Shown: piece by piece, positions 51,992-63,674 of the stretch
Layout: each line of letters starts with the position of its first letter
Position numbering within the stretch: position 1 is the stretch's first letter
Assembly: GCA_947382625.1 (NCBI GenBank)
Contig: CANDAG010000006.1
Location: forward strand, 1 to 64,000
Origin: an uncultured Lachnospiraceae bacterium
GTDB taxonomy: Bacteria > Bacillota > Clostridia > Lachnospirales > Lachnospiraceae
Direction: 5' to 3'
DNA: 64,000 bases
The notes under the pieces: model-generated
What the model saw: only the letters and a program-made list of their open reading frames with translations
What the model was told of the DNA's origin: nothing
Database searches by the model: none
Position numbers and translations under genes: made by a program

Positions 51992-52861
51992 ATGTTTGGA
52001 TACATTATCATCAACAAAGGCGATATGAAGTTCAAAGAGTTCGATGTTTATCACTCCTATTACTGCGGGCTGTGCCAGGCTCTCAAAGAGAGGTATGGGA
52101 AGGCGGGGCAATTCAGTCTTTCTTATGATATGACCTTTCTTGTGATGCTCTTAGGCAGTTTATATGAGCCGGAGACGAAGGTGTGGCAGGCAAAGTGCGT
52201 TGCCCATCCATTTGAAAAGCACATTGTTAGGAGCAATGAGTTTTCCTTTTACGGGGCGGATATGAATCTGCTTTTTTCTTATTACAAATGCAGGGATGAC
52301 TGGGAGGATGAGCGTAAGGTAACCAGACTGGCATATGGAAGACTGCTCAAAAAGTCGTGTCGTGACATTTGCTCCCGGTATGGGGAGAAGGCGCGCCGGA
52401 TCTCGAACCTGATGAGGGAGCTCTCCTTAGAAGAGAAGCGGCAGAATCAGGACATTGACCATATGGCAGGCATTTTTGGCGAGATCATGGGTGAGATCAT
52501 GGCAGTGCGGGATGACGAATGGAAGCTGAACCTTCAGGCCATGGGAAATTATCTGGGTAAATTTATTTATCTTATGGACGCCTATGAGGATATCGAGAAG
52601 GATATCAGGAAGGGAAGCTATAATCCTTTGATCAGACGGTACGAGAATCCTGATTTTGAAGAAGAGATCAGGACTATTCTTACCATGATCATGTCCGACT
52701 GCTGCAGGGAGTTTGAAAAGCTCCCTGTGATCGAAAATGTGGAGATCTTAAGGAATATCCTTTATTCCGGTATCTGGTACAAATACGAGATGGTAAGACA
52801 TAAACGGGAAGAAGAACAGACCAAAGAAGCCGATGGGCGGCAGGGGGTAGAGCATGCGTGA
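51992..52861 (+). CDS. DUF5685 family protein
   Basis: 289 residues beginning [20 protein letters not shown] with [15 protein letters not shown], the DUF5685 hallmark, and helical repeats with acidic patches ([32 protein letters not shown]) that recall isoprenoid synthases or squalene-type enzymes. Overlaps the next gene (DnaJ) by 8 bp. Function unknown, but these two genes keep company in Lachnospiraceae as far as I remember. Confidence 0.8.
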   Translation: MFGYIIINKGDMKFKEFDVYHSYYCGLCQALKERYGKAGQFSLSYDMTFLVMLLGSLYEPETKVWQAKCVAHPFEKHIVRSNEFSFYGADMNLLFSYYKCRDDWEDERKVTRLAYGRLLKKSCRDICSRYGEKARRISNLMRELSLEEKRQNQDIDHMAGIFGEIMGEIMAVRDDEWKLNLQAMGNYLGKFIYLMDAYEDIEKDIRKGSYNPLIRRYENPDFEEEIRTILTMIMSDCCREFEKLPVIENVEILRNILYSGIWYKYEMVRHKREEEQTKEADGRQGVEHA

Positions 52862-53588
52862 TCCATATGAAATTCTGGGCGTTTCCAGGAGTGCCTCAGA
52901 GGAGGATATCAAAAAAGCCTATAAGTCTCTGAGCAGAAAATACCATCCGGATGCCAATATCAATAATCCCCGCAAGGATGAGGCGGAAGAGAAGTTCAAG
53001 GAGATCCAGCAGGCCTACCAGCAGATCATGAAGGAGAGAACGGAGGGCTACAGCTATCAGGGCAGTAACGGGCGAAGCACCGGCGGATATACCGGAGGGT
53101 ACGGAGATTTTGGCGGTTTCGGAGGTTTTGGAGGCTTCGGAGGTTTTGGAGGCTTTGGTGGTGGTTTTGGCAGCGGGGGAACCGGATATGAGGAAGACGG
53201 ACATCTCCGTGCAGCAGGCAATTATGTGCGGAACGGCTATTATAAAGAAGCAAGGACAGTGTTAGACGGCATGGAGGAGAATACAAGAGATGCCAGATGG
53301 TATTACTACAGCGCTCTTGCCCATTCAGGACTTGGCAATCAGGTATCGGCCCTGGAGCATGCCAGGCGTGCGGCGGCCTTAGAGCCGGGAAACCGGGACT
53401 ACAGCAACCTGGTATATCAGTTTGAAAATGGCGGTTCCTGGTACAGCCAGAGACAGCGCACCTACAGCCAGCCTTATATGAGCGGGGACAGTCTGTGTAT
53501 GAAGATCTGTATTGCCAATCTGATCTGTAATATGTGCTGCGGCGGCGGAGGGCTGTGCTGTGGCGGGATCCCTTATTATCGGTTTTAA
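52854..53588 (+). CDS. DnaJ-domain protein with Gly-Phe tract and Cys-rich tail
   Basis: 244 residues: J domain (residues 1-62, HPD in [10 protein letters not shown]), a Gly/Phe tract of GGFGGF repeats (about 80-105) coded by an 18-bp-type microsatellite, a TPR-like helical section ([20 protein letters not shown]) and a C-terminal Cys cluster ([19 protein letters not shown]). It should stimulate DnaK on a specific client, maybe the DUF5685 protein. The Cys-rich end could be acylated or bind metal. Confidence 0.9.
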   Translation: MRDPYEILGVSRSASEEDIKKAYKSLSRKYHPDANINNPRKDEAEEKFKEIQQAYQQIMKERTEGYSYQGSNGRSTGGYTGGYGDFGGFGGFGGFGGFGGFGGGFGSGGTGYEEDGHLRAAGNYVRNGYYKEARTVLDGMEENTRDARWYYYSALAHSGLGNQVSALEHARRAAALEPGNRDYSNLVYQFENGGSWYSQRQRTYSQPYMSGDSLCMKICIANLICNMCCGGGGLCCGGIPYYRF

Positions 53589-53661
53589 ACAACGGATGCC
53601 ACGCTTCGCGAGACATCCTTATGTCAACAACGGATAACACGCTCCGCGAGTTATCCTTATG
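53587..53661 (-). repeat. Two tandem short palindromic repeats, family A (inverted)
   Basis: 53587-53623 and 53625-53661 read AACAACGGAT-stem-CCTTATG, the reverse of the other copies. Stems GGATG / CATCC and GGATAAC / GTTATCC differ but both pair. Confidence 0.8.
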
Positions 53662-53674
53662 CTGATCAAAAAGA

Positions 53675-53699
53675 GGGCTATGGCGTAACGCCATAGCCC
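53675..53699 (+). terminator. Strong palindromic terminator after dnaJ-like gene
   Basis: GGGCTATGGCGT-A-ACGCCATAGCCC, perfect 12-bp arms, followed by TTGG; convergent genes may share it. Confidence 0.7.
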
Positions 53700-53773
53700 T
53701 TGGCTATTGCCCTAGGCTTTTGACTGGTTTATTATCGCAACAGTTCAGCCGACCGCTTCGCTGTCACATATTC

Positions 53774-54616
53774 TTAAAACAGGTCTTTGTTGATCACCTG
53801 TGAAAAATCAATGGATTCATCCCACAAAAAGTCCAGATACTGTTTGGCAACTTCGGTTCTCTGGCAGGTAGCTACAATGCCATATACCGGCTGGAGAGAA
53901 CTGTGGTAAGAGCCGCTTCCTGCAACAAAGGGGGAATCGGTTATGAAAACACCGATGGGCATGGGATCCTCCATATCCTCGGGATGCCGGTGCATAAGGG
54001 TATCTGCTTCCACATCTACCTCCACAGGCTCCATCAGTTCATCGGCGTTCAGCTCCTTCTCAGATTCCCGGAGCACTTCCGCATAATCCACATAGTAAAG
54101 CTGATCCTTATATTTCTCCAGCTCCTCATCGCTCATAACGGTGCGCAGATCCATGAACATTCCATTCAGAGAATAGTTGTTGAAGATCTCAGAATCAAAG
54201 ACTAAGGCATCCAGATCCCCGCTCTGCATTTGCGCCATGATCTTCTGGACGGTTGCCATGTTATACTGATCGTAGGTGGTCAGGGACAGGGAGGTGGAGG
54301 TGTCGATATAGCAGTCATATTCCTCCAGATCAAGTCCGGCATATTCGGCAAAGGAATTTTCAAGGGCGTCTGCGTCAAGCTGAAAGCTGTTGATCATCTC
54401 ACAGTTGAAAATGAAATCCTTGGCGGTAACCATGTCATGGATCAGCGTGATCGCCATGATCAGGATAAAGATTCCCGCAATGGTGTGAACCTTATAGTAA
54501 TACCAGAAGTATTCCAGCTTCCCCTTTCTGGTCATATCCCGGGTCTTATGCTGCTGTTCCCGGATCTCATCAATGACGCCCCGATATTCCCGGGGCTTTT
54601 TTTCTCTTTTGGGCAT
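53774..54616 (-). CDS. Membrane-anchored extracellular protein, function unknown
   Basis: 280 residues from ATG 54616 (AGAGGAATG upstream). A basic N-terminus (MPKREKKPREYRGVIDEIRE), one membrane helix (about 42-62) and a large acidic outside domain with EYDCYIDTSTSLSLTTYDQY and VAKQYLDFLWDE. It resembles solute-binding-like proteins anchored by a helix, but no family is certain. Confidence 0.6.
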   Translation of the reverse strand: MPKREKKPREYRGVIDEIREQQHKTRDMTRKGKLEYFWYYYKVHTIAGIFILIMAITLIHDMVTAKDFIFNCEMINSFQLDADALENSFAEYAGLDLEEYDCYIDTSTSLSLTTYDQYNMATVQKIMAQMQSGDLDALVFDSEIFNNYSLNGMFMDLRTVMSDEELEKYKDQLYYVDYAEVLRESEKELNADELMEPVEVDVEADTLMHRHPEDMEDPMPIGVFITDSPFVAGSGSYHSSLQPVYGIVATCQRTEVAKQYLDFLWDESIDFSQVINKDLF

Positions 54617-54691
54617 AATATCATTCCTCTCTGACTGCCGGCAATAGCCGCTGCAGCCATATCTCTTTCCTGTGAATTCTTTATGGAGCAT

Positions 54692-54926
54692 TTCCTATAC
54701 AATCATACTCAGTTTGGAAAAGAGTGTCAATGAACATACGATAGTCAATCCATAAAAAAAGGATAAAATTTTCCTTAAGTAAAGAAGGGACTCTTATTTA
54801 CTTGAAATTTTACGGAACATATACTATGATATTGTAAATAAATATAGCTGTCTGAAGGAGGCGGAGGTTTGGCCCCGCCAAACGGCTGCCAAAGGACAAA
54901 AGACTGGAAAGGTATGGTATTTTAAG
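54692..54926 (+). promoter_or_regulatory. Leader of the DUF6106 gene with hairpin
   Basis: GTTTGGC-CCC-GCCAAAC (54867-54883) is a perfect hairpin 43 bp before the ATG. The rest is AT-rich with no ORF. Confidence 0.4.
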
Positions 54927-56943
<2,017 letters not shown>

Positions 56944-56973
56944 ACAGACTGACAATTAAGGAGTACGGATCAC

Positions 56974-58107
56974 GTGGGTAAGCTTGAAAGGCTGACTCCG
57001 GGCCGGGAGGAGAAGCCCTGGCCCCGGAGTCTGATTGAGAAGGACGAATTGGAAAAATGGCAGAAGTATTTTTGTGATATTTCCAATGTGTTTTTGTGCG
57101 CTGTGGATGAGAGAGGCGTTCCCCTGACCGCGTTAGGAGGCAGTCCCGAGGAGGCGGAGCAGGTGGAGCGGCTCATCGACGGAGATCAGTTCCAGAATAT
57201 GCTGCAGAGAGTGGCAGAGAGCGAGCTGGAGGACCGGGCAGTTGAGAGGACGGCTTATCCGAATTTCCGTCTGGCTGTGGTCACATCCAAGGTCGAGAGA
57301 AGACCTGTTGTAAACTGGCTGATCTGCGGTATCATGGATGATACTGAGGATGCGGGAGAATATGAGAATCCGCCGCTTCAGGGATTTAGCAGTATTCTTT
57401 CCGAAAAGCAGTTCCTGCGGGTGGTAGATACCCTGAAGTCCATAACCGATGCCATGCTGACTGACAGGCGATTCTTACGTCAGGCTCAGTCAAAGCAGCA
57501 AAAAAGCGCGCACTTAGAGCAGACTGCAGAGGAAAAGCTGCGAAGCTCCGAGTTCCTGCGGGAAATGATGTGGCTTTTGGGAAGCAGTGAACCTCCTAAG
57601 GAGGCCGCCCGAAAGCTTCTTCAAAAAACCGGAGAGCATTTGCAGCTGGATATGACGGCGGTATACTCCAGGGCTTTGGGGAAGCAGCCCCAAATGACAG
57701 TAAAGTGGAGCAAAAAGGACATAAGCTGGGGATTTGAGTCGGACAGCAAGCTTTCATGGCCTTCTCTGCTTACCCCTGAGAGAAATCTGATCCTTTCTTC
57801 CAATACCATGTTAGGGGAGGAAGAAAAAGAGGAGATGGATGCTCTGGGGCTTAGGGCGCTCATGACCATGCCCATCAAACGCTGTCACGCTTCGGGGGAC
57901 AGTTCATTGATGAAGGCAGGCGCTGCACAGGAGGAGTATTGGGTCTGCTTTGGTATGTCAGAGAAAGAGCGGATATGGGAGCTGGAGGAGATCCGTTTTT
58001 TGGGAGAAGCAGTCCGGATCCTGCAGGGGATCCTTGCAAGGCAGGAGGCTTCGGCTGCTCCCGGAAGAAGGAGTACCTCTAACGCGAATAAGAGAAAAAA
58101 GAAATGA
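56974..58107 (+). CDS. PocR-like sensory protein without output domain
   Basis: 377 residues, GTG start at 56974 with AAGGAG ten bases upstream. The N-terminal part (WQKYFCDISNVFLCAVDERG, FRLAVVTSKVERRPVVNWLI) resembles PocR sensory domains; the middle is a coiled coil and the C-terminal part a GAF-like fold (LLQKTGEHLQLDMTAVYSRA, GLRALMTMPIKRC). No HTH, kinase or GGDEF domain follows. Ends 11 bp before glnS, so it may be a small-molecule-sensing partner. Confidence 0.6.
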   Translation: MGKLERLTPGREEKPWPRSLIEKDELEKWQKYFCDISNVFLCAVDERGVPLTALGGSPEEAEQVERLIDGDQFQNMLQRVAESELEDRAVERTAYPNFRLAVVTSKVERRPVVNWLICGIMDDTEDAGEYENPPLQGFSSILSEKQFLRVVDTLKSITDAMLTDRRFLRQAQSKQQKSAHLEQTAEEKLRSSEFLREMMWLLGSSEPPKEAARKLLQKTGEHLQLDMTAVYSRALGKQPQMTVKWSKKDISWGFESDSKLSWPSLLTPERNLILSSNTMLGEEEKEEMDALGLRALMTMPIKRCHASGDSSLMKAGAAQEEYWVCFGMSEKERIWELEEIRFLGEAVRILQGILARQEASAAPGRRSTSNANKRKKK

Positions 58108-58118
58108 GGCTTTAAAAT

Positions 58119-59831
58119 ATGTGTGATAATGAGAAGAATATTACGAGTAAAGACGGCTCAGAGGAGGAAAGCGCGACAGTCTCCCGTAATTTTATTGAGC
58201 AGATCATTGACAGGGATCTGGAGGAAGGCGTATATGAGGAAGTGCATACCAGATTTCCGCCGGAACCCAATGGCTATCTTCATATCGGCCATGCCAAGAG
58301 TATTCTGCTTAATTACGGGCTTGCCAGGCAGTATGACGGCAAGTTCAACATGCGCTTTGACGATACCAATCCCACCAAGGAGAAGACCGAGTTTGTAGAG
58401 TCTATCAAGGAAGACATCAAATGGCTGGGAGCAGACTGGGAAGACCGGCTGTTTTTTGCCTCCGATTATTTTGAGCAGATGTACGAAGGAGCCGTTAAGC
58501 TGATCCGGAAAGGAAAGGCCTATGTATCCGACCTTACGGCGGAGGAGATGAAGGAGTATCGGGGAACCCTGAAAGAGCCCGGCAGAAACGACCCCAACCG
58601 TGAGCGGAGCATAGAAGAAAACCTTGCGCTTTTTGAGAGGATGAAGGCAGGAGAGTTTGCCAACGGAGAAAAAACCCTCCGCGCCAAGATTGACATGGCT
58701 TCTCCGAATATCAATATGCGGGATCCCGTGATCTATCGGGTGGCCCATATGTCGCATCACAATACAGGAGATAAATGGTGTATTTATCCCATGTATGATT
58801 TTGCTCATCCCATTGAGGATGCCATAGAGGGCATTACCCATTCCATCTGTACCTTGGAGTTTGAGGATCACAGACCTTTATATGACTGGGTGGTCAGGGA
58901 ACTGGAATACCCTCATCCGCCCAAGCAGATCGAGTTTGCCAAGATGTACCTGACCAATGTGGTCACCGGTAAGCGTTATATCAAAAAGCTGGTGGAGGAC
59001 GGTATTGTGGATGGCTGGGACGATCCCAGGCTGGTTTCCATCGCCGCCTTAAGGAGAAGAGGCTTTACGCCGGAATCCATCCGGAATTTTGTGGAGCTCT
59101 GCGGAGTTTCCAAGAGCAATTCATCGGTAGATTATGCCATGCTGGAATACTGTATCCGGGAGGACTTAAAGCTGACCCGTCCCCGTATGATGGCAGTGCT
59201 TGATCCGGTGAAGCTGGTCATCGACAACTATCCGGAGGATAAGACCGAGGTGTTTACGGTTGCCAATAACCTTGAAAACGAGGAAATGGGGACCAGGGAG
59301 GTTCCTTTTGGCAGGGAGCTTTATATTGACAGAGAGGACTTTATGGAGGAACCGCCCAGAAAGTATTTCCGGCTGTTCCCGGGCAATGAGGTCCGTCTGA
59401 TGAATGCCTATTTTGTCACCTGCACAGGCTGTGTGAAGGATCAGAATGGCAGAGTAACAGAGGTTCACTGTACCTATGACCCTGAGACCAGGAGCGGCAG
59501 CGGCTTTAGCGGCCGTAAGGTAAAGGGAACCATTCACTGGGTACCTGCCAGGGAGTCTGTTCAGGCAGAGGTCAGACTTTATGAGAATATCATCGATGAG
59601 GAGAAGGGGGTATACAACGAGGACGGAAGTCTGAATCTGAATCCCGATTCCCTTACCGTGTTAAAGGAGTGCCGTTTAGAGCCGGCCTTAAAGGACGCAA
59701 AGCCCTACGATAGCTTTCAGTTTGTCCGGCAGGGATATTTCTGTGTGGATGCCAGGGACTCCAAAGAAGGAGCTTTGGTATTTAACCGTATCGTGTCTCT
59801 GAAGAGCTCTTATGTATTACCAAAGGCATAG
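58119..59831 (+). CDS. glnS: Glutaminyl-tRNA synthetase
   Basis: 570 residues. Class I motifs: [16 protein letters not shown] (HIGH motif near residue 53) and [14 protein letters not shown] (KMSKS variant), with the acceptor-binding [11 protein letters not shown] and the GlnRS beta-barrel C-terminal domain ([16 protein letters not shown]). Direct GlnRS rather than only the GatCAB route. ATG 58119 with TGAGGC upstream. Length is normal. Confidence 0.97.
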   Translation: MCDNEKNITSKDGSEEESATVSRNFIEQIIDRDLEEGVYEEVHTRFPPEPNGYLHIGHAKSILLNYGLARQYDGKFNMRFDDTNPTKEKTEFVESIKEDIKWLGADWEDRLFFASDYFEQMYEGAVKLIRKGKAYVSDLTAEEMKEYRGTLKEPGRNDPNRERSIEENLALFERMKAGEFANGEKTLRAKIDMASPNINMRDPVIYRVAHMSHHNTGDKWCIYPMYDFAHPIEDAIEGITHSICTLEFEDHRPLYDWVVRELEYPHPPKQIEFAKMYLTNVVTGKRYIKKLVEDGIVDGWDDPRLVSIAALRRRGFTPESIRNFVELCGVSKSNSSVDYAMLEYCIREDLKLTRPRMMAVLDPVKLVIDNYPEDKTEVFTVANNLENEEMGTREVPFGRELYIDREDFMEEPPRKYFRLFPGNEVRLMNAYFVTCTGCVKDQNGRVTEVHCTYDPETRSGSGFSGRKVKGTIHWVPARESVQAEVRLYENIIDEEKGVYNEDGSLNLNPDSLTVLKECRLEPALKDAKPYDSFQFVRQGYFCVDARDSKEGALVFNRIVSLKSSYVLPKA

Positions 59832-59844
59832 GGAGGGTATACCA

Positions 59845-60705
59845 ATGTCGGATTTATTATCCGGACTGGAAAAGTTCGGACTGGATTTTTTAAAAGGGTC
59901 AGGTCTTTATGAAGAAGAGGAGAAGGAAGAGGCGGTAAAGGCGCCTCCTCCGCCTCCCCAGGAAATGGAGGAGGCAGATTATCTTTTTGACAAAAGCTAT
60001 GAATGTCCGGTATGTTATACCGCTATCAAGGCAAGGACGGTAAGAACCGGAAAGGCAAGGCTTTTGCGGACGGAGATGGATCTTCGCCCTGTCTATGAAA
60101 AGTTTGAACCTCTGAAATATGATGTGGTTCTTTGCCCGGAGTGCGGCTATGCAGTGACCAGCCGTTACTTTGGAGGGCTGGCCCGTTTTCAGAAGGATGC
60201 GATCAGGGAAGTGATCACCCCGGCGTATCAGCACCGGGAGGAGAACGAAACCTATACCTATGAAGAGGCTCTGGAGCGATATAAATTAAGCCTTGCGACT
60301 GCTGTGGTCAAGAAGGCAAAGGCAAGTGAGAAGGCTTATATCTGTTTAAAGTGCGGATGGCTTCTTCGCAGTATGGGAGAAAATATGGAAAAGGAAACGC
60401 CGGATCATGAGAAGAAGCTGGCGGATCTTAAAGAGCAGGAGAAGGTATTTCTGCAGAATGCATTGGATGGACTTCTTACGGCAAGACAGACAGAAACCTA
60501 TCCCATGTGCGGGATGGATCAGACAACAGCGGAGTATTTGATCGCAGTGCTGGCAATGAACGACGGAAGATATGAGATCTCTTCAAGGATCATTTCGGAT
60601 CTTTTGACCTCCCGGACAACGAACCGCCGGATCAAGGATAAGGCCAGAGATGTCAAGGAGCAGCTGATCAAAAAAATAAGGGAGCAGAATAAAATTCAGG
60701 GATGA
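59845..60705 (+). CDS. DUF2225 zinc-binding protein
   Basis: 286 residues from ATG 59845 (GGGAGGGT upstream). Cys pairs in YECPVCYTAIKARTVRTG, LCPECGYAVTSRYFGG and ICLKCGWLLRSMG form the DUF2225 zinc sites; the C-terminus is helical and TPR-like. The last four bases overlap the next gene start (ATGA). Function unknown; conserved in Clostridia. Confidence 0.88.
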   Translation: MSDLLSGLEKFGLDFLKGSGLYEEEEKEEAVKAPPPPPQEMEEADYLFDKSYECPVCYTAIKARTVRTGKARLLRTEMDLRPVYEKFEPLKYDVVLCPECGYAVTSRYFGGLARFQKDAIREVITPAYQHREENETYTYEEALERYKLSLATAVVKKAKASEKAYICLKCGWLLRSMGENMEKETPDHEKKLADLKEQEKVFLQNALDGLLTARQTETYPMCGMDQTTAEYLIAVLAMNDGRYEISSRIISDLLTSRTTNRRIKDKARDVKEQLIKKIREQNKIQG

Positions 60706-62150
60706 ATGATTTGACAATTCTATTTGCGGACAGGAAAAAGACAGGGATCGGAAAATGTCTTTACCAGCAGATCTATGAATATATCAGGGATGAAATAAGA
60801 AAAGGGAAGCTTCCTATTGGAGAGAAGCTTCCCTCAACTCGTTCTTTGGCAGAATATCTGCAGGTGGCAAGAAGCACGGTGGACGCGGCATACGGTCAGC
60901 TTGTGGCGGAGGGCTATTTAGAGGCCAGGCCCTGCCGGGGGTACTTCGTCTCACCGGTTGAGGGGCTGCTTGCCATATCCCCGGACGTCTCTGATGAGAA
61001 GATCCCTTCCGATATTGTGCCGGGAGGGAAGGAGGAAGGGACTTTCCCGGAATATGATTTCTCTCCTCACGCCATAAGTCTGAAGGATTTTCCCTTTGCC
61101 ACCTGGAAAAAGATCACCAAAAATATCCTGGTGGACGCCAACAGTGAGATGTTTGCCTTAGGAGAGCCTCAGGGAGATTACGCCCTCAGGGAGACTATTG
61201 CACGTTATCTTCACTCCTCCAGAGGAGTGAACTGCCGGCCGGAGCAGGTGATCGTGGGAGCGGGAAATGATTATCTGTTCATGCTGCTGGAAAAGATCCT
61301 GGGCAGACATGTGCCCATAGCCATGGAGGAACCCACCTATAAGCGGGCCTATCGGGTTTTTCAGTCCTTTGCCTATGAGATCCAGGCCATCCCCATGGAC
61401 GAAAGCGGGATGGATGTGGAAAGGCTTCGGGAAACAAAGGCCAGGATCGCCTATGTGATGCCAAGCCATCAGTATCCTACAGGGGTGGTGATGCCGATCG
61501 GAAGGCGGATGGAGCTTTTAAAATGGGCCTCTGAAAAGGAAGACAGATACATTATCGAGGATGACTATGACAGTGAATTCCGTTACAGAGGCAAGCCGAT
61601 CCCGGCGCTGCAGGCTCAGGATGCAGGCGGCAGAGTGATCTATATGGGAACCTTCTCCAAATCTATTGCACCGGCCATCCGCGTGGGCTATATGGTGCTG
61701 CCCTTAAGGCTTGTCAGGACCTATCAGGAAAGCTGCGGGTTTTATGCCTCTACGGTTTCCCGTATCGACCAGCGGATCCTGAATGAATTTATCCGGGACG
61801 GGTATTTTGAACGGTATCTGAACAAGATGCGGAAGATCTATCGGGGAAGGCATGATTTTCTGCTTGGAGAAATGGCCTGCTTTGAAAAGGAGTTTGTCAT
61901 CTCGGGAGAGAATGCGGGGCTGCATATCCTGCTTACCAGCCGGAGCCAAATTCCGGAGAAGGATCTGATCGGTGCGGCAGCAGGAGCGGGCGTAAAGCTC
62001 TATGGGATCACAGAGGCCTGTATGGAACAGGCAACGCAATCCCATATGCCCTTTGCCGGGACAGTTCTTTTAGGCTATGGGGCTTTGGAAGAGCAGGAGC
62101 TGAAAGAGGGGATCGGACGGATCAAAAAAGCATGGAGTGCCTGGTTATAA
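60702..62150 (+). CDS. MocR/PdxR-type GntR-aminotransferase regulator
   Basis: 482 residues: a GntR winged helix (YQQIYEYIRDEIRKGKLPIG to LQVARSTVDAAYGQLV, residues 20-80) fused to a fold-type I aminotransferase domain with the PLP Lys in YMGTFSKSIAPAIRVGYMVL. MocR proteins sense pyridoxal phosphate or amino compounds. No pdxST, GABA or taurine genes lie next to it, so the target is unknown. Overlaps DUF2225 by ATGA. Confidence 0.92.
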   Translation: MNDLTILFADRKKTGIGKCLYQQIYEYIRDEIRKGKLPIGEKLPSTRSLAEYLQVARSTVDAAYGQLVAEGYLEARPCRGYFVSPVEGLLAISPDVSDEKIPSDIVPGGKEEGTFPEYDFSPHAISLKDFPFATWKKITKNILVDANSEMFALGEPQGDYALRETIARYLHSSRGVNCRPEQVIVGAGNDYLFMLLEKILGRHVPIAMEEPTYKRAYRVFQSFAYEIQAIPMDESGMDVERLRETKARIAYVMPSHQYPTGVVMPIGRRMELLKWASEKEDRYIIEDDYDSEFRYRGKPIPALQAQDAGGRVIYMGTFSKSIAPAIRVGYMVLPLRLVRTYQESCGFYASTVSRIDQRILNEFIRDGYFERYLNKMRKIYRGRHDFLLGEMACFEKEFVISGENAGLHILLTSRSQIPEKDLIGAAAGAGVKLYGITEACMEQATQSHMPFAGTVLLGYGALEEQELKEGIGRIKKAWSAWL

Positions 62151-62168
62151 GAGACACTCCATGCTTTT
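62127..62168 (+). terminator. Terminator after the MocR gene
   Basis: AAAGCATGGAGTG / CACTCCATGCTTT with the stop codon in the loop, then TTTTAG. Confidence 0.85.
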
Positions 62169-62175
62169 AGTCATT

Positions 62176-62244
62176 CAGCTGGTACGCGAAGCGTGGCAGT
62201 CTTTGATCAATAAGACGATACGCTAAGGGTATTATTCGTTGTTT
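62176..62244 (+). repeat. Short palindromic repeats, family B and mixed
   Basis: 62176-62206 GCTG...GCGAAGC...CAGTCTTTGAT and 62207-62244 AATAAGACGATACGC...CGTTGTTT. They overlap the 3' end of the next, convergent gene. Confidence 0.5.
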
Positions 62245-62729
62245 TTGTCATCATCAAAGAATTCCTCTACCGTTCCGGTGGCGGCTTCGGTTTCTTCGGA
62301 AGGATTTTCGGAGGAGACACTGTCATCGGATGCTGTCTCTTCTTCCTCTGCCTCTGCTTCTTCTGATTCTTTGTTGAGGGCGGTCAGATCTGTGAAGTTG
62401 GTTTCGTGGGATACCTGGTTTTCGGTAACGGATTTGACAGTATCCTTCACCTGCTGGACGGAATCTGCAATGACCTCCTTGGCCTTATGGAAAGCTTCTG
62501 TGGCAAAGGCCTCTGCCCGGTCCAGGTTCAGGGAAACATAAGAGCGTTCCTTTGTCATGCTGACATCATCGTCAAGATCTTCGCTGAAGTCATCAAAATC
62601 ATCATCCCCGTCCGCATCGTGGGCAGGGACAGGAGTACCTTCTTTCGACTTTAAGTAATAATAGGTGCTATAGGCGGCAGCACCGGCAACAGCGGAGAGA
62701 AGTAAAAATTTTCCAAATTTTCTGGACAT
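62232..62729 (-). CDS. Membrane-anchored acidic protein, function unknown
   Basis: 165 residues: N-terminal helix (MSRKFGKFLLLSAVAGAAAY) as anchor, then Asp-rich and Glu/Ser-rich sequence with a central helical stretch (NLDRAEAFATEAFHKAKEVI, VKDTVKSVTENQVS). Similar small proteins occur widely in Lachnospiraceae. No known function. Confidence 0.6.
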   Translation of the reverse strand: MSRKFGKFLLLSAVAGAAAYSTYYYLKSKEGTPVPAHDADGDDDFDDFSEDLDDDVSMTKERSYVSLNLDRAEAFATEAFHKAKEVIADSVQQVKDTVKSVTENQVSHETNFTDLTALNKESEEAEAEEEETASDDSVSSENPSEETEAATGTVEEFFDDDKNNE

Positions 62730-62754
62730 AAAAGTGCTCCTTTCGGTTATTCAT

Positions 62755-62792
62755 CAATAAGCCGGCCCGCGGCAGCGTTACGGCGTTTGATC
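62755..62792 (+). repeat. Short palindromic repeat, family B
   Basis: CAATAAGCCGG...CGGCGTTTGAT, in the 5' region of the acidic-protein gene. Confidence 0.65.
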
Positions 62793-63020
62793 ATATCATT
62801 AATATCTTAATACTATTTTGCAGAATTGAAAAGAGAATATGTATAAAAAATATATAAAATCTAAATACAATATGTGGTAGAGTCAAAAAAAGTCGCTACT
62901 AGTTTCCTCCGGCACGTTGAAGAAGAATCGTAAATATGCTATATTTAATTTCGACTGATAAGGTCAACGATTGACAAATGATTCCTATATAAGATTTGTA
63001 TGCAGAGACGGAGGGGTGCC

Positions 63021-63635
63021 ATGAATGAAAAATTTTTTGATCTGAAAAAGGAAAAGCAGGACAGAATGATAAATGGGGCTCTGAAGGTATTTGCATCAAG
63101 CGGCTACGCCCACGCCAGCACGGATGAGATCGTGAAGGAAGCGGGGATCAGCAAGGGACTTTTGTTCCACTATTTCATCAGTAAGCTGGGGCTTTACGTT
63201 TTTGTTTATGACTACAGTGTCAGATACCTTATGCTGGAGCTTTCTACCGGGGTTTCAGCGGAGGAGTCGGATTATTTTGAGCTTCTTCTGCAGATCAAGC
63301 AGGCCCAGCTCAAGGCCATGAAAAATTATCCTTATATGCTGCAGTTCTTAAATAAGAGCAGGGAGGAGAACGTGGGAGAGGTTCTCATAGAGACGGAGGA
63401 CAAGCGGTCTCTCCTGCCGGGACAGTATGAGGAGATCATGGGACGGGCTGACCTGGCAAGATTCAGGAAGGATGCCGATGCGGCGAAGGTGGCAAGGATA
63501 CTGGAGTTTACCATGGATGGGATCATGACAGAGCAGCTTCGGGGCGGCAGCTTCCAGCCGGAGCTCTATTACGAAGAGGTGGCGCAGTATCTGCAGATGA
63601 TGAAAAGGCTCTGTTATAATGAACGTCAAAAATAA
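63021..63635 (+). CDS. TetR-family regulator
   Basis: 204 residues from ATG 63021 (ACGGAGGGGTG upstream). The HTH (RMINGALKVFASSGYAHAST, DEIVKEAGISKGLLFHYF) is intact, followed by a helical ligand domain. Likely controls the DUF6062 gene 39 bp downstream or an efflux gene beyond the window. Confidence 0.9.
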   Translation: MNEKFFDLKKEKQDRMINGALKVFASSGYAHASTDEIVKEAGISKGLLFHYFISKLGLYVFVYDYSVRYLMLELSTGVSAEESDYFELLLQIKQAQLKAMKNYPYMLQFLNKSREENVGEVLIETEDKRSLLPGQYEEIMGRADLARFRKDADAAKVARILEFTMDGIMTEQLRGGSFQPELYYEEVAQYLQMMKRLCYNERQK

Positions 63636-63674
63636 TTTTTAATACATATATATGCGAGAAGGAGAGGGAAGGTC

